Shown here one piece after another: positions 9,408 to 16,421 of a stretch of 64,000 nucleotides of DNA (position 1 is its first letter; the number at the start of each line of letters is the position of its first letter). Both the position numbers and the translations under genes were made by a program. The notes beneath the pieces are model-generated. The model saw only the letters and a list, made by a program, of their open reading frames with translations. It had not been told where the DNA came from and did not search any database. The stretch comes from CAIZGX01 sp046048875 (GTDB taxonomy: Bacteria; Bacteroidota; Bacteroidia; Flavobacteriales_D; Sanyastnellaceae): contig JBJOFG010000011.1 of the NCBI GenBank assembly GCA_046048875.1, forward strand, positions 62,001 to 126,000, written 5' to 3'.

Positions 9408-9434
9408 TTGCAAACAAAACCAAATGTATCTTTG
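9408..9434 (+). promoter_or_regulatory. Promoter of rpe, near-leaderless
   Basis: A TTG at 9408-9410 and TATCTTTG at 9427-9434 form a Bacteroidota-type promoter with a 16-nt spacer, slightly short. The -7 box ends 4 nt before the rpe ATG, so transcription should begin at or next to the start codon. Confidence 0.55.
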
Positions 9435-9438
9435 CCGC

Positions 9439-10110
9439 ATGTCAAAAGTAAACGAAGTTCTTATAGCTCCATCGGTATTATCGGCAGATTTTGCAAATCT
9501 TCAGCGCGATATTGAAATGATAAATGCATCTGAAGCAGATTGGTTTCACGTTGATGTGATGGATGGTGTTTTTGTACCGAACATTTCATTTGGAATGCCA
9601 GTTATTAAAGCTTTGAAAAAGCACGCCGCAAAACCACTCGACGTTCATTTGATGATTGTTCAGCCGGAACGTTACATTGCAGATTTTAAAGCGGTAGGCG
9701 CAGATATATTAACTGTTCATGTTGAGGCGTGCACACATTTGCATAGAACCATTCAAGCCATTAAGGCTGAAGGAATGAAAGCTGGCGTTGCATTGAATCC
9801 GCATACTCCATTGAGTTCGATTGAAGAGGTGTTGGAAGATGTAGATCTAATCTTGATTATGTCCGTTAATCCTGGTTTCGGTGGACAACAATTCATAGAG
9901 AATACCTATTCGAAATTGGAGCGGTTGAAGGCCATGTTGGCTCATGTGAAAAACACTCCGCATATTGAAGTTGACGGAGGTGTAAACGCAACCAATGCTC
10001 CTAAGCTCAAGGCAGCAGGAGCAACAGCATTGGTAGCAGGAAATTTTGTATTTTCAAGTGCTAATCCAGCAGGGACAATTCAAGAATTAAAAAATTCGGT
10101 AAATGGCTAA
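9439..10110 (+). CDS. rpe: Ribulose-phosphate 3-epimerase
   Basis: Interconverts ribulose 5-phosphate and xylulose 5-phosphate in the pentose phosphate pathway. The 223-aa (beta/alpha)8 barrel shows APSVLSADFANL, HVDVMDGVFVPN (metal-binding His and Asp), DVHLMI, MSVNPGFGGQ (phosphate and substrate loop) and EVDGGVN. I start at the ATG at 9439; an upstream ATG at 9424 would place the promoter box within the coding region. The gene's end overlaps the start of the next gene by 8 nt, so the three genes to 11165 are coupled. Confidence 0.96.
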   Translation: MSKVNEVLIAPSVLSADFANLQRDIEMINASEADWFHVDVMDGVFVPNISFGMPVIKALKKHAAKPLDVHLMIVQPERYIADFKAVGADILTVHVEACTHLHRTIQAIKAEGMKAGVALNPHTPLSSIEEVLEDVDLILIMSVNPGFGGQQFIENTYSKLERLKAMLAHVKNTPHIEVDGGVNATNAPKLKAAGATALVAGNFVFSSANPAGTIQELKNSVNG

Positions 10111-10687
10111 GAAAAATAGTGGAGTGAATTTGTTCAAGTTCCGTGTAATCATGGATACAGAACAGGATGTGTTTCGCGACATTGAAATTGAAACAGAGTC
10201 GAATTTCGATTCGTTACACAAGGCAGTTTTAGATGCTTTCGATTTCGAGCAAGGCGAAATGGCTAGTTTCTATTTAAGTGATGAAGAATGGAGTAAGGGA
10301 TTGGAAATTTCGTTGATGGATATGGGAGGGGTAGACGAAGATTCGCTTTCAATGTCTACAACAATCTTGTCGGATATGGTAATGAAGCCTGGAGATAAAA
10401 TACTTTACGTGTATGACTTCATGCGCATGTGGATTTTCTATATTGAATTGATGGAGGTGAAGAAAGACAAGCCAAGCACGATTTATCCGCGTGTAGCATT
10501 GGCATTTGGTGATGCGCCTTCGCAAGACAGTAAAGAATTTCAAGATATGTTTGAATCAGATGTAGTTGGTGGAGGTGCTGGCATGGCAGACTTCGACGAA
10601 GATGAGGAGGAAGATGAATTTGGAGAAGACGAAAACATTTTTGATGAAGATGAATTCGATGGATCTTATTCTTACGACAATGAATAA
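10103..10687 (+). CDS. pRiA4b ORF-3-like (IS1096 TnpR-like) protein with acidic tail
   Basis: The 194-aa soluble protein opens NLFKFRVIMDTEQDVFRDIEI, then has a strand-helix arrangement FDSLHKAVLDAFDF and YDFMRMWIFYIELMEV, which is the layout of the plasmid pRiA4b ORF-3 family (also called IS1096 passenger TnpR-like). Despite the name there is no resolvase motif and no transposon here; Bacteroidota carry it as a chromosomal housekeeping-like gene of unknown function. The last 45 residues are strongly acidic (DEDEEEDEFGEDE). Start and stop overlap rpe and the DUF1573 gene by 8 nt each, so translation is probably coupled. Confidence 0.75.
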   Translation: MAKKNSGVNLFKFRVIMDTEQDVFRDIEIETESNFDSLHKAVLDAFDFEQGEMASFYLSDEEWSKGLEISLMDMGGVDEDSLSMSTTILSDMVMKPGDKILYVYDFMRMWIFYIELMEVKKDKPSTIYPRVALAFGDAPSQDSKEFQDMFESDVVGGGAGMADFDEDEEEDEFGEDENIFDEDEFDGSYSYDNE

Positions 10688-11165
10688 ATATTTATTCTTT
10701 GCCTTTTGCCTTTTCTTCGTCTCATGCGAAGACAAAGAACGTAAAGTCACTTCTGACTTGTTGAATTTCCCATCTGCAGAGAACGGTCAGGTTAACGGAG
10801 ATTTGCCCGAAATTTCTTTCGAAGAAGCTGAATTTAATTTTGGAAAAGTGGCAGTGGGAGAGAAGATCACCCATGCATATTCATTCGTAAATAAGGGGAA
10901 GGCAGATCTTCAGATTGCTCAGGTTACTCCGAGCTGTGGCTGCACAACTTTGAAGGATTGGCCTCAAGAGCCTATTGCTCCCGGACAATCGGGCGTTATT
11001 ACAGTCGAGTTCAACAGTGCGGGTTTTTCAGGTAACATTGAAAAGACTATTCAAGTTGCAACCAATGGTATTCCCCGTGATTTTTATTTAAAGTTGAAAG
11101 GTGAAGTTTCTGGTCAGGCATTGAATGCTCCGAAGACAGGAGTGGAGATGAACCGATTGCAATAG
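10680..11165 (+). CDS. DUF1573 domain lipoprotein
   Basis: From the ATG at 10680 the protein is 161 aa with a lipoprotein signal (MNKYLFFAFCLFFVSC). The mature part is one Ig-like beta domain of the DUF1573 type: FNFGKVAVGEKITHAYSFVNKG, the conserved PSCGCTT, and PGQSGVITVEFNS. Its function is unknown; the CGC motif is the family hallmark. The frame extends upstream to 10566 inside the preceding gene, but the signal peptide fixes the start. It ends 52 nt before yajC. Confidence 0.88.
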   Translation: MNKYLFFAFCLFFVSCEDKERKVTSDLLNFPSAENGQVNGDLPEISFEEAEFNFGKVAVGEKITHAYSFVNKGKADLQIAQVTPSCGCTTLKDWPQEPIAPGQSGVITVEFNSAGFSGNIEKTIQVATNGIPRDFYLKLKGEVSGQALNAPKTGVEMNRLQ

Positions 11166-11217
11166 TCGCCGAGCAACCATTTAATGAGTACATTTACAAA
11201 ATATAAATAGAAAACAA

Positions 11218-11523
11218 ATGATTTTATTACAACAACCGCAAGGAGAGCAAAGTATGATGCCCATGTTAATGATGATGGGTGGTATGTTCATTATCATGTA
11301 TTTTTTCATGATTCGTCCACAGATGAAGAAAGCGAAAGAGGCTAAGAAGTTTCAAGACAGTATTGCAATAGGAGACAAAATTGTTACTGTTGGTGGAATT
11401 CACGGAAAAGTAATTGAAGTTGATGATACGACTGTTGTGATTGGTTTAGATCAAGGTCGCATGCGTATTGAAAAGGCGGCTTTAAGTGCGGACAGAAGAG
11501 TTATTGAAGGACAAGAGAAGTAA
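11218..11523 (+). CDS. yajC: Preprotein translocase subunit YajC
   Basis: The 101-aa protein has one membrane helix (MMGGMFIIMYFFMI) followed by the family hallmark RPQMKKAKEAKKFQDSI and a small beta domain (GDKIVTVGGIHGKVIEVDD). YajC associates with SecDF and assists Sec translocation from the cytoplasmic membrane. The Met-rich N-terminal half is typical of short YajC proteins. A clear terminator follows 17 nt downstream, so it closes the operon. Confidence 0.95.
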   Translation: MILLQQPQGEQSMMPMLMMMGGMFIIMYFFMIRPQMKKAKEAKKFQDSIAIGDKIVTVGGIHGKVIEVDDTTVVIGLDQGRMRIEKAALSADRRVIEGQEK

Positions 11524-11540
11524 TTACTTCTTAATAAATG

Positions 11541-11567
11541 AAAAGGCCGCATTCGCGGCCTTTTTTT
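11541..11567 (+). terminator. Rho-independent terminator after yajC
   Basis: Stem AAAGGCCGC / GCGGCCTTT with loop ATTC, followed by a run of T. The stem is GC-rich and works for the plus-strand operon; the flanking A run also lets it serve the converging helicase gene. Confidence 0.9.
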
Positions 11568-11584
11568 GTTGTCTTATCTAAAAG

Positions 11585-13450
11585 TTAGTACTTCTTTTTC
11601 TTGGCACCACCTTCTTTGAATTTCCATCCTCCAGAACGTCCAGCAGAGCTTCCCCCTGAACTTCGTTCTGAAACAGAACTTCGTTCTCCGGCAGCGCTTC
11701 TGTCTGACCCACCTGTTCGAGGCCCGCGGTCGCGATTATATCCGCCGCTTTTTGCACTACCGCCCGAACTTCTCTCCCCACCGCCACGATTTTCATATCC
11801 ACCGCTGTAGCTCTTGTTGCCGCGCATGCGAACACGTCCAATACCGGCTTCTTGATTTCCGCGAGATTCAACACGAATGGTTCTTCCACGGTATTTAATT
11901 CCCGAATTGAAGACTTCTAAAACTTTATCGTAAGATGCAGTGCGCACTTCAAACAAAGAGAAAGTGTCTTTCAAATCAGACCAAGGAATTTCTTGCTCAC
12001 TTACGTTTGCTGTTTCAGCAATGTAACCTTTCAGTGTGTTAAAAGTAAATTGGTCTTTCTTTCCAACATTGATATACATTTTCACAACTCCTGGTGTTGC
12101 GCCGCGCGCATCGCCGCGAGAAGAGTCAACATTTAGGTCTGGAGCGTTTTTGTAATACTCTAAGAATCTATTGAATTCAGTAGAGATGAAATGTTGAATC
12201 ACTTGCTCTTTAGTGAACGTTTCAAAAGCTTCGTAAACAGCCGGTAAATATTTACCAATATTGCCTTGATTAACTTCTGTTTCTTTCACGCGATTCACCA
12301 AGTGAAGCAATTGCTTCTCACAAACATCTGCCGGAGTAGGAAGAGTTCCTTTGGTGAATGTTGTTTGAATGATTTTCTCTAATTGTTTAATTCTGAAGGT
12401 TTCCTTCATGTTAATTAAAACAATGCTAATACCTTTTTTACCAGCACGAGCTGTACGTCCACTTCTGTGTGTATAGTTCTCAATTTCGTCAGGTAAGTTG
12501 TATTGAATAACGTGTGTTACGTCGTTCACATCAATACCACGCGCCGCAACGTCAGTAGCTACAAGCATCTGAAGCGTGCGATTGCGGTAGCGCTTCATTA
12601 CATTGTCACGTTGTGCTTGAGAAAGATCACCGTGAATGGAATCTGCGTTGTATCCGTCTTTAATTAAAGCTTCAGAAACAGATTGTGTTTCTGCTTTTGT
12701 TCTACAGAATACAATCGCGAAGATGTCAGGATTGTAATCGGCAAGTCTTTTCAACGCCAAGTATTTGTCACGCTGATGCGTTACATAATAAACGTGTTCA
12801 ATGTTTTCGTTACCCGAGTTCTTACTTCCAACTGTAATTTCTACAGGATTGGTCATGTAGTTGCGAGCAATGCGCGAAACTTCCGCTGGCATTGTTGCAG
12901 AGAACAACCAAGTTTGTTTTTCATCCGGAGTCTCAGATAGGATGGCATCTAAATCTTCTTTGAATCCCATGTGAAGCATTTCATCTGCTTCGTCAAGAAT
13001 TACAAAGTCAACTGCACTTAAATCAATAACGCCACGCTCAATTAAGTCTAGAGTTCTACCAGGAGTACCTACTAAGATTTGTGCGCCACGCTTGATCTCG
13101 CGAATTTGAGTTTCAATGCTTGCTCCGCCATACACAGCAACTACGTTAGCTCCGGTAGTGTGCGCAGAAAAGCGTTGAATGTCTTTTGCAATTTGTACAC
13201 ACAACTCGCGGGTTGGTGCTAGAATAAACGCTTGCGTTTTTTTGTTTTGAAAGTCAAGAAGCTCTAACAATGGAAGACCGAACGCTGCGGTTTTTCCTGT
13301 TCCTGTTTGTGCCAATGCAACAACGTCTGTTGTGCCTGTAAGCATGTGTGGAATAGCTTGTTCTTGAATCGGTGTTGGGTTCTCAAAACCCATTTCAGCA
13401 ATAGCTGATACTGTGGTCTTTGATAGACCAAGTTCTTGGAATGTTGTCAT
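11585..13450 (-). CDS. deaD: DEAD-box RNA helicase, DeaD/CsdA-like
   Basis: The 621-aa protein carries all DEAD-box motifs in residues 1-380: Q motif (FENPTPIQEQAIP), motif I AQTGTGKT, Ib TPGR, II LDEADEML, III SAT, V VATDVAARGID and VI HRSGRTARAG. Residues about 455-530 form a DbpA-like RNA-binding domain (VKMYINVGKKDQ, LFEVRTASYDKVLEV). The last 90 residues are a low-complexity Gly/Arg/Ser tail (RGGGERSSGGSA) that binds RNA loosely. Such helicases remodel ribosome assembly intermediates and mRNA and are often cold-induced. The promoter-like TATCTTTG at 13572-13579 gives a leader of about 120 nt with several hairpins. Confidence 0.92.
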   Translation of the reverse strand: MTTFQELGLSKTTVSAIAEMGFENPTPIQEQAIPHMLTGTTDVVALAQTGTGKTAAFGLPLLELLDFQNKKTQAFILAPTRELCVQIAKDIQRFSAHTTGANVVAVYGGASIETQIREIKRGAQILVGTPGRTLDLIERGVIDLSAVDFVILDEADEMLHMGFKEDLDAILSETPDEKQTWLFSATMPAEVSRIARNYMTNPVEITVGSKNSGNENIEHVYYVTHQRDKYLALKRLADYNPDIFAIVFCRTKAETQSVSEALIKDGYNADSIHGDLSQAQRDNVMKRYRNRTLQMLVATDVAARGIDVNDVTHVIQYNLPDEIENYTHRSGRTARAGKKGISIVLINMKETFRIKQLEKIIQTTFTKGTLPTPADVCEKQLLHLVNRVKETEVNQGNIGKYLPAVYEAFETFTKEQVIQHFISTEFNRFLEYYKNAPDLNVDSSRGDARGATPGVVKMYINVGKKDQFTFNTLKGYIAETANVSEQEIPWSDLKDTFSLFEVRTASYDKVLEVFNSGIKYRGRTIRVESRGNQEAGIGRVRMRGNKSYSGGYENRGGGERSSGGSAKSGGYNRDRGPRTGGSDRSAAGERSSVSERSSGGSSAGRSGGWKFKEGGAKKKKY

Positions 13451-13571
13451 AATTTTTATTTAGTCGCCCGATGTCGGATTGAATTCGACGACCTTATTCC
13501 CTGAGCTAAATTCTGTTTACGCCAACAGAAAAAGGAAATGTGATAGTTAAACCCGCCCCTTAAAGGCGGCG
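13451..13571 (-). promoter_or_regulatory. Long structured 5' leader of the DEAD-box helicase gene
   Basis: On the minus strand, between the -7 box at 13572-13579 and the ATG at 13450, three hairpins can be drawn: CCGCC/GGCGG around TTTAAGG (13554-13570), TTCTGTT/AACAGAA around GGCGTA (13510-13529) and GTCG...CGAC (13463-13492). The last could fold back near the start. Nothing here matches a riboswitch I know. Cold-shock type or autoregulatory control would be reasonable for an RNA helicase. Confidence 0.5.
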
Positions 13572-13579
13572 CAAAGATA
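13572..13579 (-). promoter_or_regulatory. -7 element of the DEAD-box helicase gene
   Basis: Minus strand TATCTTTG; a possible -33 TTG lies 23 nt upstream, the upper end of the spacing known for Flavobacterium promoters. Confidence 0.55.
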
Positions 13580-13611
13580 GTACATTTATTAACAATTGTG
13601 AACAAAAAAGA

Positions 13612-13636
13612 AAAGCCCTTGAAAATCAAGGGCTTT
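13612..13636 (-). terminator. Terminator of the condensin operon
   Basis: Perfect 11-bp stem AAAGCCCTTGA / TCAAGGGCTTT with a 3-nt loop; on the minus strand it is followed by TTCTTTTTTG. It lies 20 nt beyond the stop of the last operon gene. Confidence 0.88.
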
Positions 13637-13656
13637 GGAGTAAGTCGAAAGAGTCT

Positions 13657-14097
13657 TTATTTGGAATTCAATCCCATTTTTAAAATGGCTACACCAAACG
13701 CGCAGTCCATTTTTTCCATTTCAGCCAATACTTCTTTCATGCTTTCTTCTTCGTTGAAAGTGTAGGCATTTTCGTATTTCTTTTCTAATCCATTCACACA
13801 TTGAATGAATTCTCCATTCTCATTTTCCAATTCAGATAGAATCTCCATGTCTGGAATAATAGCCATCATTTGTTCGCTATCTAGCGCAGACATTTTTTCT
13901 TCGATTGCTTTTTCAGGATTTTCCGCACTGGCAGATTCAATCATGATTTTAACCAAAGTCGGACTCAATTTGTTTTCAAGTGCTTTGGTGCAACTACAAG
14001 CATCGGTTGCAACATCTTTTTCTTTTCCGATGTTGCACCCTGTGGCAATCAATGCAACAACAAGCGTGAAAATGGGTAGTAAATGTTTAATTTTCAT
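13657..14097 (-). CDS. Four-cysteine exported lipoprotein, paralog of the upstream gene
   Basis: The 146-aa product starts with a lipoprotein signal (MKIKHLLPIFTLVVALIATGC). The mature helical, acidic protein shares a pattern with the preceding gene: D-x-C-x-C, EN-x-x-SP, NGEFIQC, KKYEN and C-A-F at corresponding places, so four mature cysteines are conserved. No known domain is recognised. It begins 21 nt after the stop of its paralog and is the last gene before a strong terminator, so it is transcribed with the condensin-like genes. One paralog has a lipobox and the other a cleavable signal, suggesting one membrane-bound and one soluble periplasmic form. Confidence 0.75.
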   Translation of the reverse strand: MKIKHLLPIFTLVVALIATGCNIGKEKDVATDACSCTKALENKLSPTLVKIMIESASAENPEKAIEEKMSALDSEQMMAIIPDMEILSELENENGEFIQCVNGLEKKYENAYTFNEEESMKEVLAEMEKMDCAFGVAILKMGLNSK

Positions 14098-14118
14098 AGG
14101 TTGGTTTTAGTTTAAGTT

Positions 14119-14577
14119 TTATTCTCCTTCAGTAACTTCAGCTTCTTCCACTTGGGCTCCGAACATAAATAATGCTGCTGCGAAGTCGCATTCAATTTCA
14201 TACAATTCAACCATAATTGAATTATACATTTCTGGAGTGTCCAACTCTGTGTTGTCGTACTTCATTTCCATTTTAGAAATGCAACGCAAGAATTGTCCGT
14301 TGTCGTCGCTCATACTTTGCATCCATTGCATGTCTTTCGCGGCTTTCTCCGGATTGTTCGTCACGAATGTGATCATGGCATTGTTGAACTCCTCTTCGGT
14401 TTCAGCAATTAATTTGAAGCTGATGATTTCGCGAAACTCTGGACTAACATTGTTTTCAATAATGTGAGAGCATTCGCAGATGTCAATAGCCGCTTGGCGT
14501 TCAAGAGACTGTCCGAATGCGTTGTTAGTAGCAATAAATGCGAAAGCAACCGATAACGTGAAGATTAGTTTTTTCAT
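14119..14577 (-). CDS. Four-cysteine exported protein coupled to mksE-like gene
   Basis: The 152-aa product has a classical signal peptide (MKKLIFTLSVAFAFIATNNAFGQ) and no lipobox. Mature residues include DICECSHIIENNVSP, NGQFLRC, MKYDN and ECDF, which align with the next gene; the four cysteines probably form two disulfides. I recognise no family. Its ATG overlaps the TGA of the MksE-like gene (ATGA), so it is translationally coupled to a cytoplasmic condensin component, an odd pairing for an exported protein. Confidence 0.75.
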   Translation of the reverse strand: MKKLIFTLSVAFAFIATNNAFGQSLERQAAIDICECSHIIENNVSPEFREIISFKLIAETEEEFNNAMITFVTNNPEKAAKDMQWMQSMSDDNGQFLRCISKMEMKYDNTELDTPEMYNSIMVELYEIECDFAAALFMFGAQVEEAEVTEGE

Positions 14578-15119
14578 GATTCAGCGTTTTGTGTTTCAGG
14601 TTCGCCTTTGATTCGCTTCAATGCGAGCTCTTTGGCGAAGTCAATAAATACTTTGTATGCTTGAGTAAAAGTAAAGCGGTCTTCGAATGTTTTGAAAATA
14701 ATATTTCTTCGAGCCATACCGTTCAACAATGTTCTTCTGCTTTCATTGTCGCGCAACGTTTTGTTGCTTTCGATCAAATCAATGAATGAACTGTTCAGAA
14801 AATAATTGTCAATCTCTTCAAATGTGAATTCATTGAAGTCGAACGATTCAATGAAATTGCGTCCGTCTCTGTCTAATTCGTAACTCAAAATTGCGATGAA
14901 GATACTCACGTCGCGAGAGAAATTCTCTTGTGTTTCCTTGCTTAAAAGGTAACAGAATTCGGGCTTCATGATTAATTCAAGGTCGAAGGAGATCTTGAAA
15001 AATTCAGTGTAGAATGATTCGTTTTCTTTCAGGCTATTGAAGTGCTCTTCGTTGTTCAATAAGAACTTTCCACTCATGAGCTCTTCAACAATTTGTCTAT
15101 GGTGCGCTGGATATACCAT
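14574..15119 (-). CDS. MksE-like (KITE/MukE) condensin subunit
   Basis: The 181-aa soluble protein opens RQIVEELMSGKFLLNNEEHFNSLKE and continues NESFYTEFFKISFDLEL then FCYLLSKE, which fits the winged-helix start of MksE/JetB proteins. The rest is helical. In MksBEF and Wadjet complexes this dimeric KITE subunit binds the kleisin and DNA. Its ATG comes 1 nt after the kleisin stop (TAACATG) and its TGA overlaps the next ATG. Identification rests on operon position plus the N-terminal pattern. Confidence 0.7.
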   Translation of the reverse strand: MVYPAHHRQIVEELMSGKFLLNNEEHFNSLKENESFYTEFFKISFDLELIMKPEFCYLLSKETQENFSRDVSIFIAILSYELDRDGRNFIESFDFNEFTFEEIDNYFLNSSFIDLIESNKTLRDNESRRTLLNGMARRNIIFKTFEDRFTFTQAYKVFIDFAKELALKRIKGEPETQNAES

Positions 15120-15120
15120 G

Positions 15121-16317
15121 TTATAATTTTATAGCGGGTTCAATTTTTAATTTTGGAACGTCGAGCACTGAAGTTGTGGTTTCAATGGATACACGTTCGT
15201 TTTTCTTCGGATAATCGATTTGAAGTTCTTCGTCGAACAACAATCCAGTTACCGCAAAGAACTTATCTGTTTCAATTTGGTCGAAGTCTTTTTTCAACGC
15301 TTTGAAGCACCATCCAAAGAAGTCGTTCACTGGCATACTTGCTGAAAGCTTTTCTTTGAATAAGGTTCTGTCGAAAATCCATCGGTCGAAATCCGCTTCA
15401 GAATTTTCGACAATAACAGGAGCTTCAATTTGAAACTGTTCGAAGAATTCGCGCACTTTGAAATACATATCTTTTGCGTAAACCATCGTGCGTGTTCCTT
15501 TCAACAACGGTGGGGTTTCCACTTTGTATGGGTTGCGTAAGAACTCGATGAAACCTGTAAGGATCAACGATTCCGTGCGGATACGTTCAAGCAATGGAAG
15601 CAATTCATTGGTAAGAATTTTCGATTGCTTCAACAAATCTTGGTTGGTTTGAATCAGCTGCGTATAAAGCTTTTCGTATTCGTTTCGTGTAGTCTCGTCT
15701 GAATAGTCGAGACGTTTACGATTCGCGTATTCACAAACTTCCACCAATTTACTGGTCACAGATTCGCTGTGATTCACATCGAGAATGCGATTCAATGGAA
15801 GAATGTAGTATTCAATCCAGAAGGAAGCCTTGTGAACTTTCTCGCGATATTGCACGCGATCAATGTTCGATTTCAAGTCACGCGTTTCACTTAGCAAGCG
15901 GAAGGCATTGCGTTCAACCAAGTCAACGAATTCGCGCACTTGTCCAGAAAGGTTTTTAATTCTTTCTTGAAGAATGTCACGGTCTGAATGTTCGCTTTTG
16001 CGAATCTTCATGAACAATTCAGAAATGGCTCCTTTGTATTTTTCAATGGTCTCGGGAAGAAGTGGTTTGAATTCAAACAACAAAAATTCCATCAACTTGA
16101 AATACACATCACGCATTTCGAAGTCACTTCCAATCGAACGAACAACGCGGTATTCACGCAAACGACTTTTCATTTGCGCGCCGTGTTTGTGACAAATCAT
16201 ATCGAATACTTCCTTCGTAATGATACCGTCTTGTTGTTGGTATTCAAACAAGTCGCGCACCACATCGAAGTAGGTGTTCAGGAAGTTTAATATGGTCCGT
16301 GGTTCGGCTTTGATCAT
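15121..16317 (-). CDS. MksF-like kleisin subunit of a condensin complex
   Basis: From the ATG at 16317 the protein is 398 aa; a TTG nine codons upstream (16344) is possible but lies inside the small upstream ORF and lacks the AGAAGA ribosome-binding-like stretch. The N-terminus looks like a winged helix (VRDLFEYQQQDGIITKEVFDMI), followed by long helices (ERIKNLSGQVREFVDLVERNAF, KASFWIEYYILPLNRIL) and a C-terminal mixed region, as in MukF/MksF/JetA kleisins. The kleisin bridges SMC heads and holds the KITE dimer. Its ATG overlaps the TGA of the 35-codon ORF. Assignment depends on the SMC and KITE neighbours. Confidence 0.65.
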   Translation of the reverse strand: MIKAEPRTILNFLNTYFDVVRDLFEYQQQDGIITKEVFDMICHKHGAQMKSRLREYRVVRSIGSDFEMRDVYFKLMEFLLFEFKPLLPETIEKYKGAISELFMKIRKSEHSDRDILQERIKNLSGQVREFVDLVERNAFRLLSETRDLKSNIDRVQYREKVHKASFWIEYYILPLNRILDVNHSESVTSKLVEVCEYANRKRLDYSDETTRNEYEKLYTQLIQTNQDLLKQSKILTNELLPLLERIRTESLILTGFIEFLRNPYKVETPPLLKGTRTMVYAKDMYFKVREFFEQFQIEAPVIVENSEADFDRWIFDRTLFKEKLSASMPVNDFFGWCFKALKKDFDQIETDKFFAVTGLLFDEELQIDYPKKNERVSIETTTSVLDVPKLKIEPAIKL

Positions 16318-16421
16318 TTTTCTTCTGATTCTAAATGGTAGCAAACTTTTACTTCTTCAATCTCTTGAATGTTAGAAGGGTAAAGGGTTGCGAAGTTTGG
16401 GGCAGTTAATAATGTTGACAT
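16314..16421 (-). CDS. 35-residue ORF bridging SMC-like and kleisin genes
   Basis: The SMC-like gene stops with TAA whose last A begins an ATG (TAATG at 16423-16419). That ATG opens 35 sense codons, ending in a TGA that overlaps the kleisin ATG (ATGA at 16317-16314). The peptide starts MSTLLTAPNFATLYPSN and continues with an acidic helix-like half (IQEIEEVKVCYHLESEEK). Both junctions have the perfect overlaps used for translational coupling elsewhere in this window, so I think it is translated. It could be a complex subunit, a coupling leader that sets kleisin dosage, or a remnant. No homolog is recognised. Confidence 0.55.
   Translation of the reverse strand: MSTLLTAPNFATLYPSNIQEIEEVKVCYHLESEEK

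Noticed and set aside
10566..10679. A longer start for the DUF1573 lipoprotein
   Set aside because: The extra 38 codons overlap the preceding acidic-tail gene and would bury the lipoprotein signal.
10103..10687. A transposon remnant, from the IS1096 TnpR-like label
   Set aside because: No inverted repeats, transposase or resolvase motif; the gene is embedded in a housekeeping operon by 8-nt overlaps.
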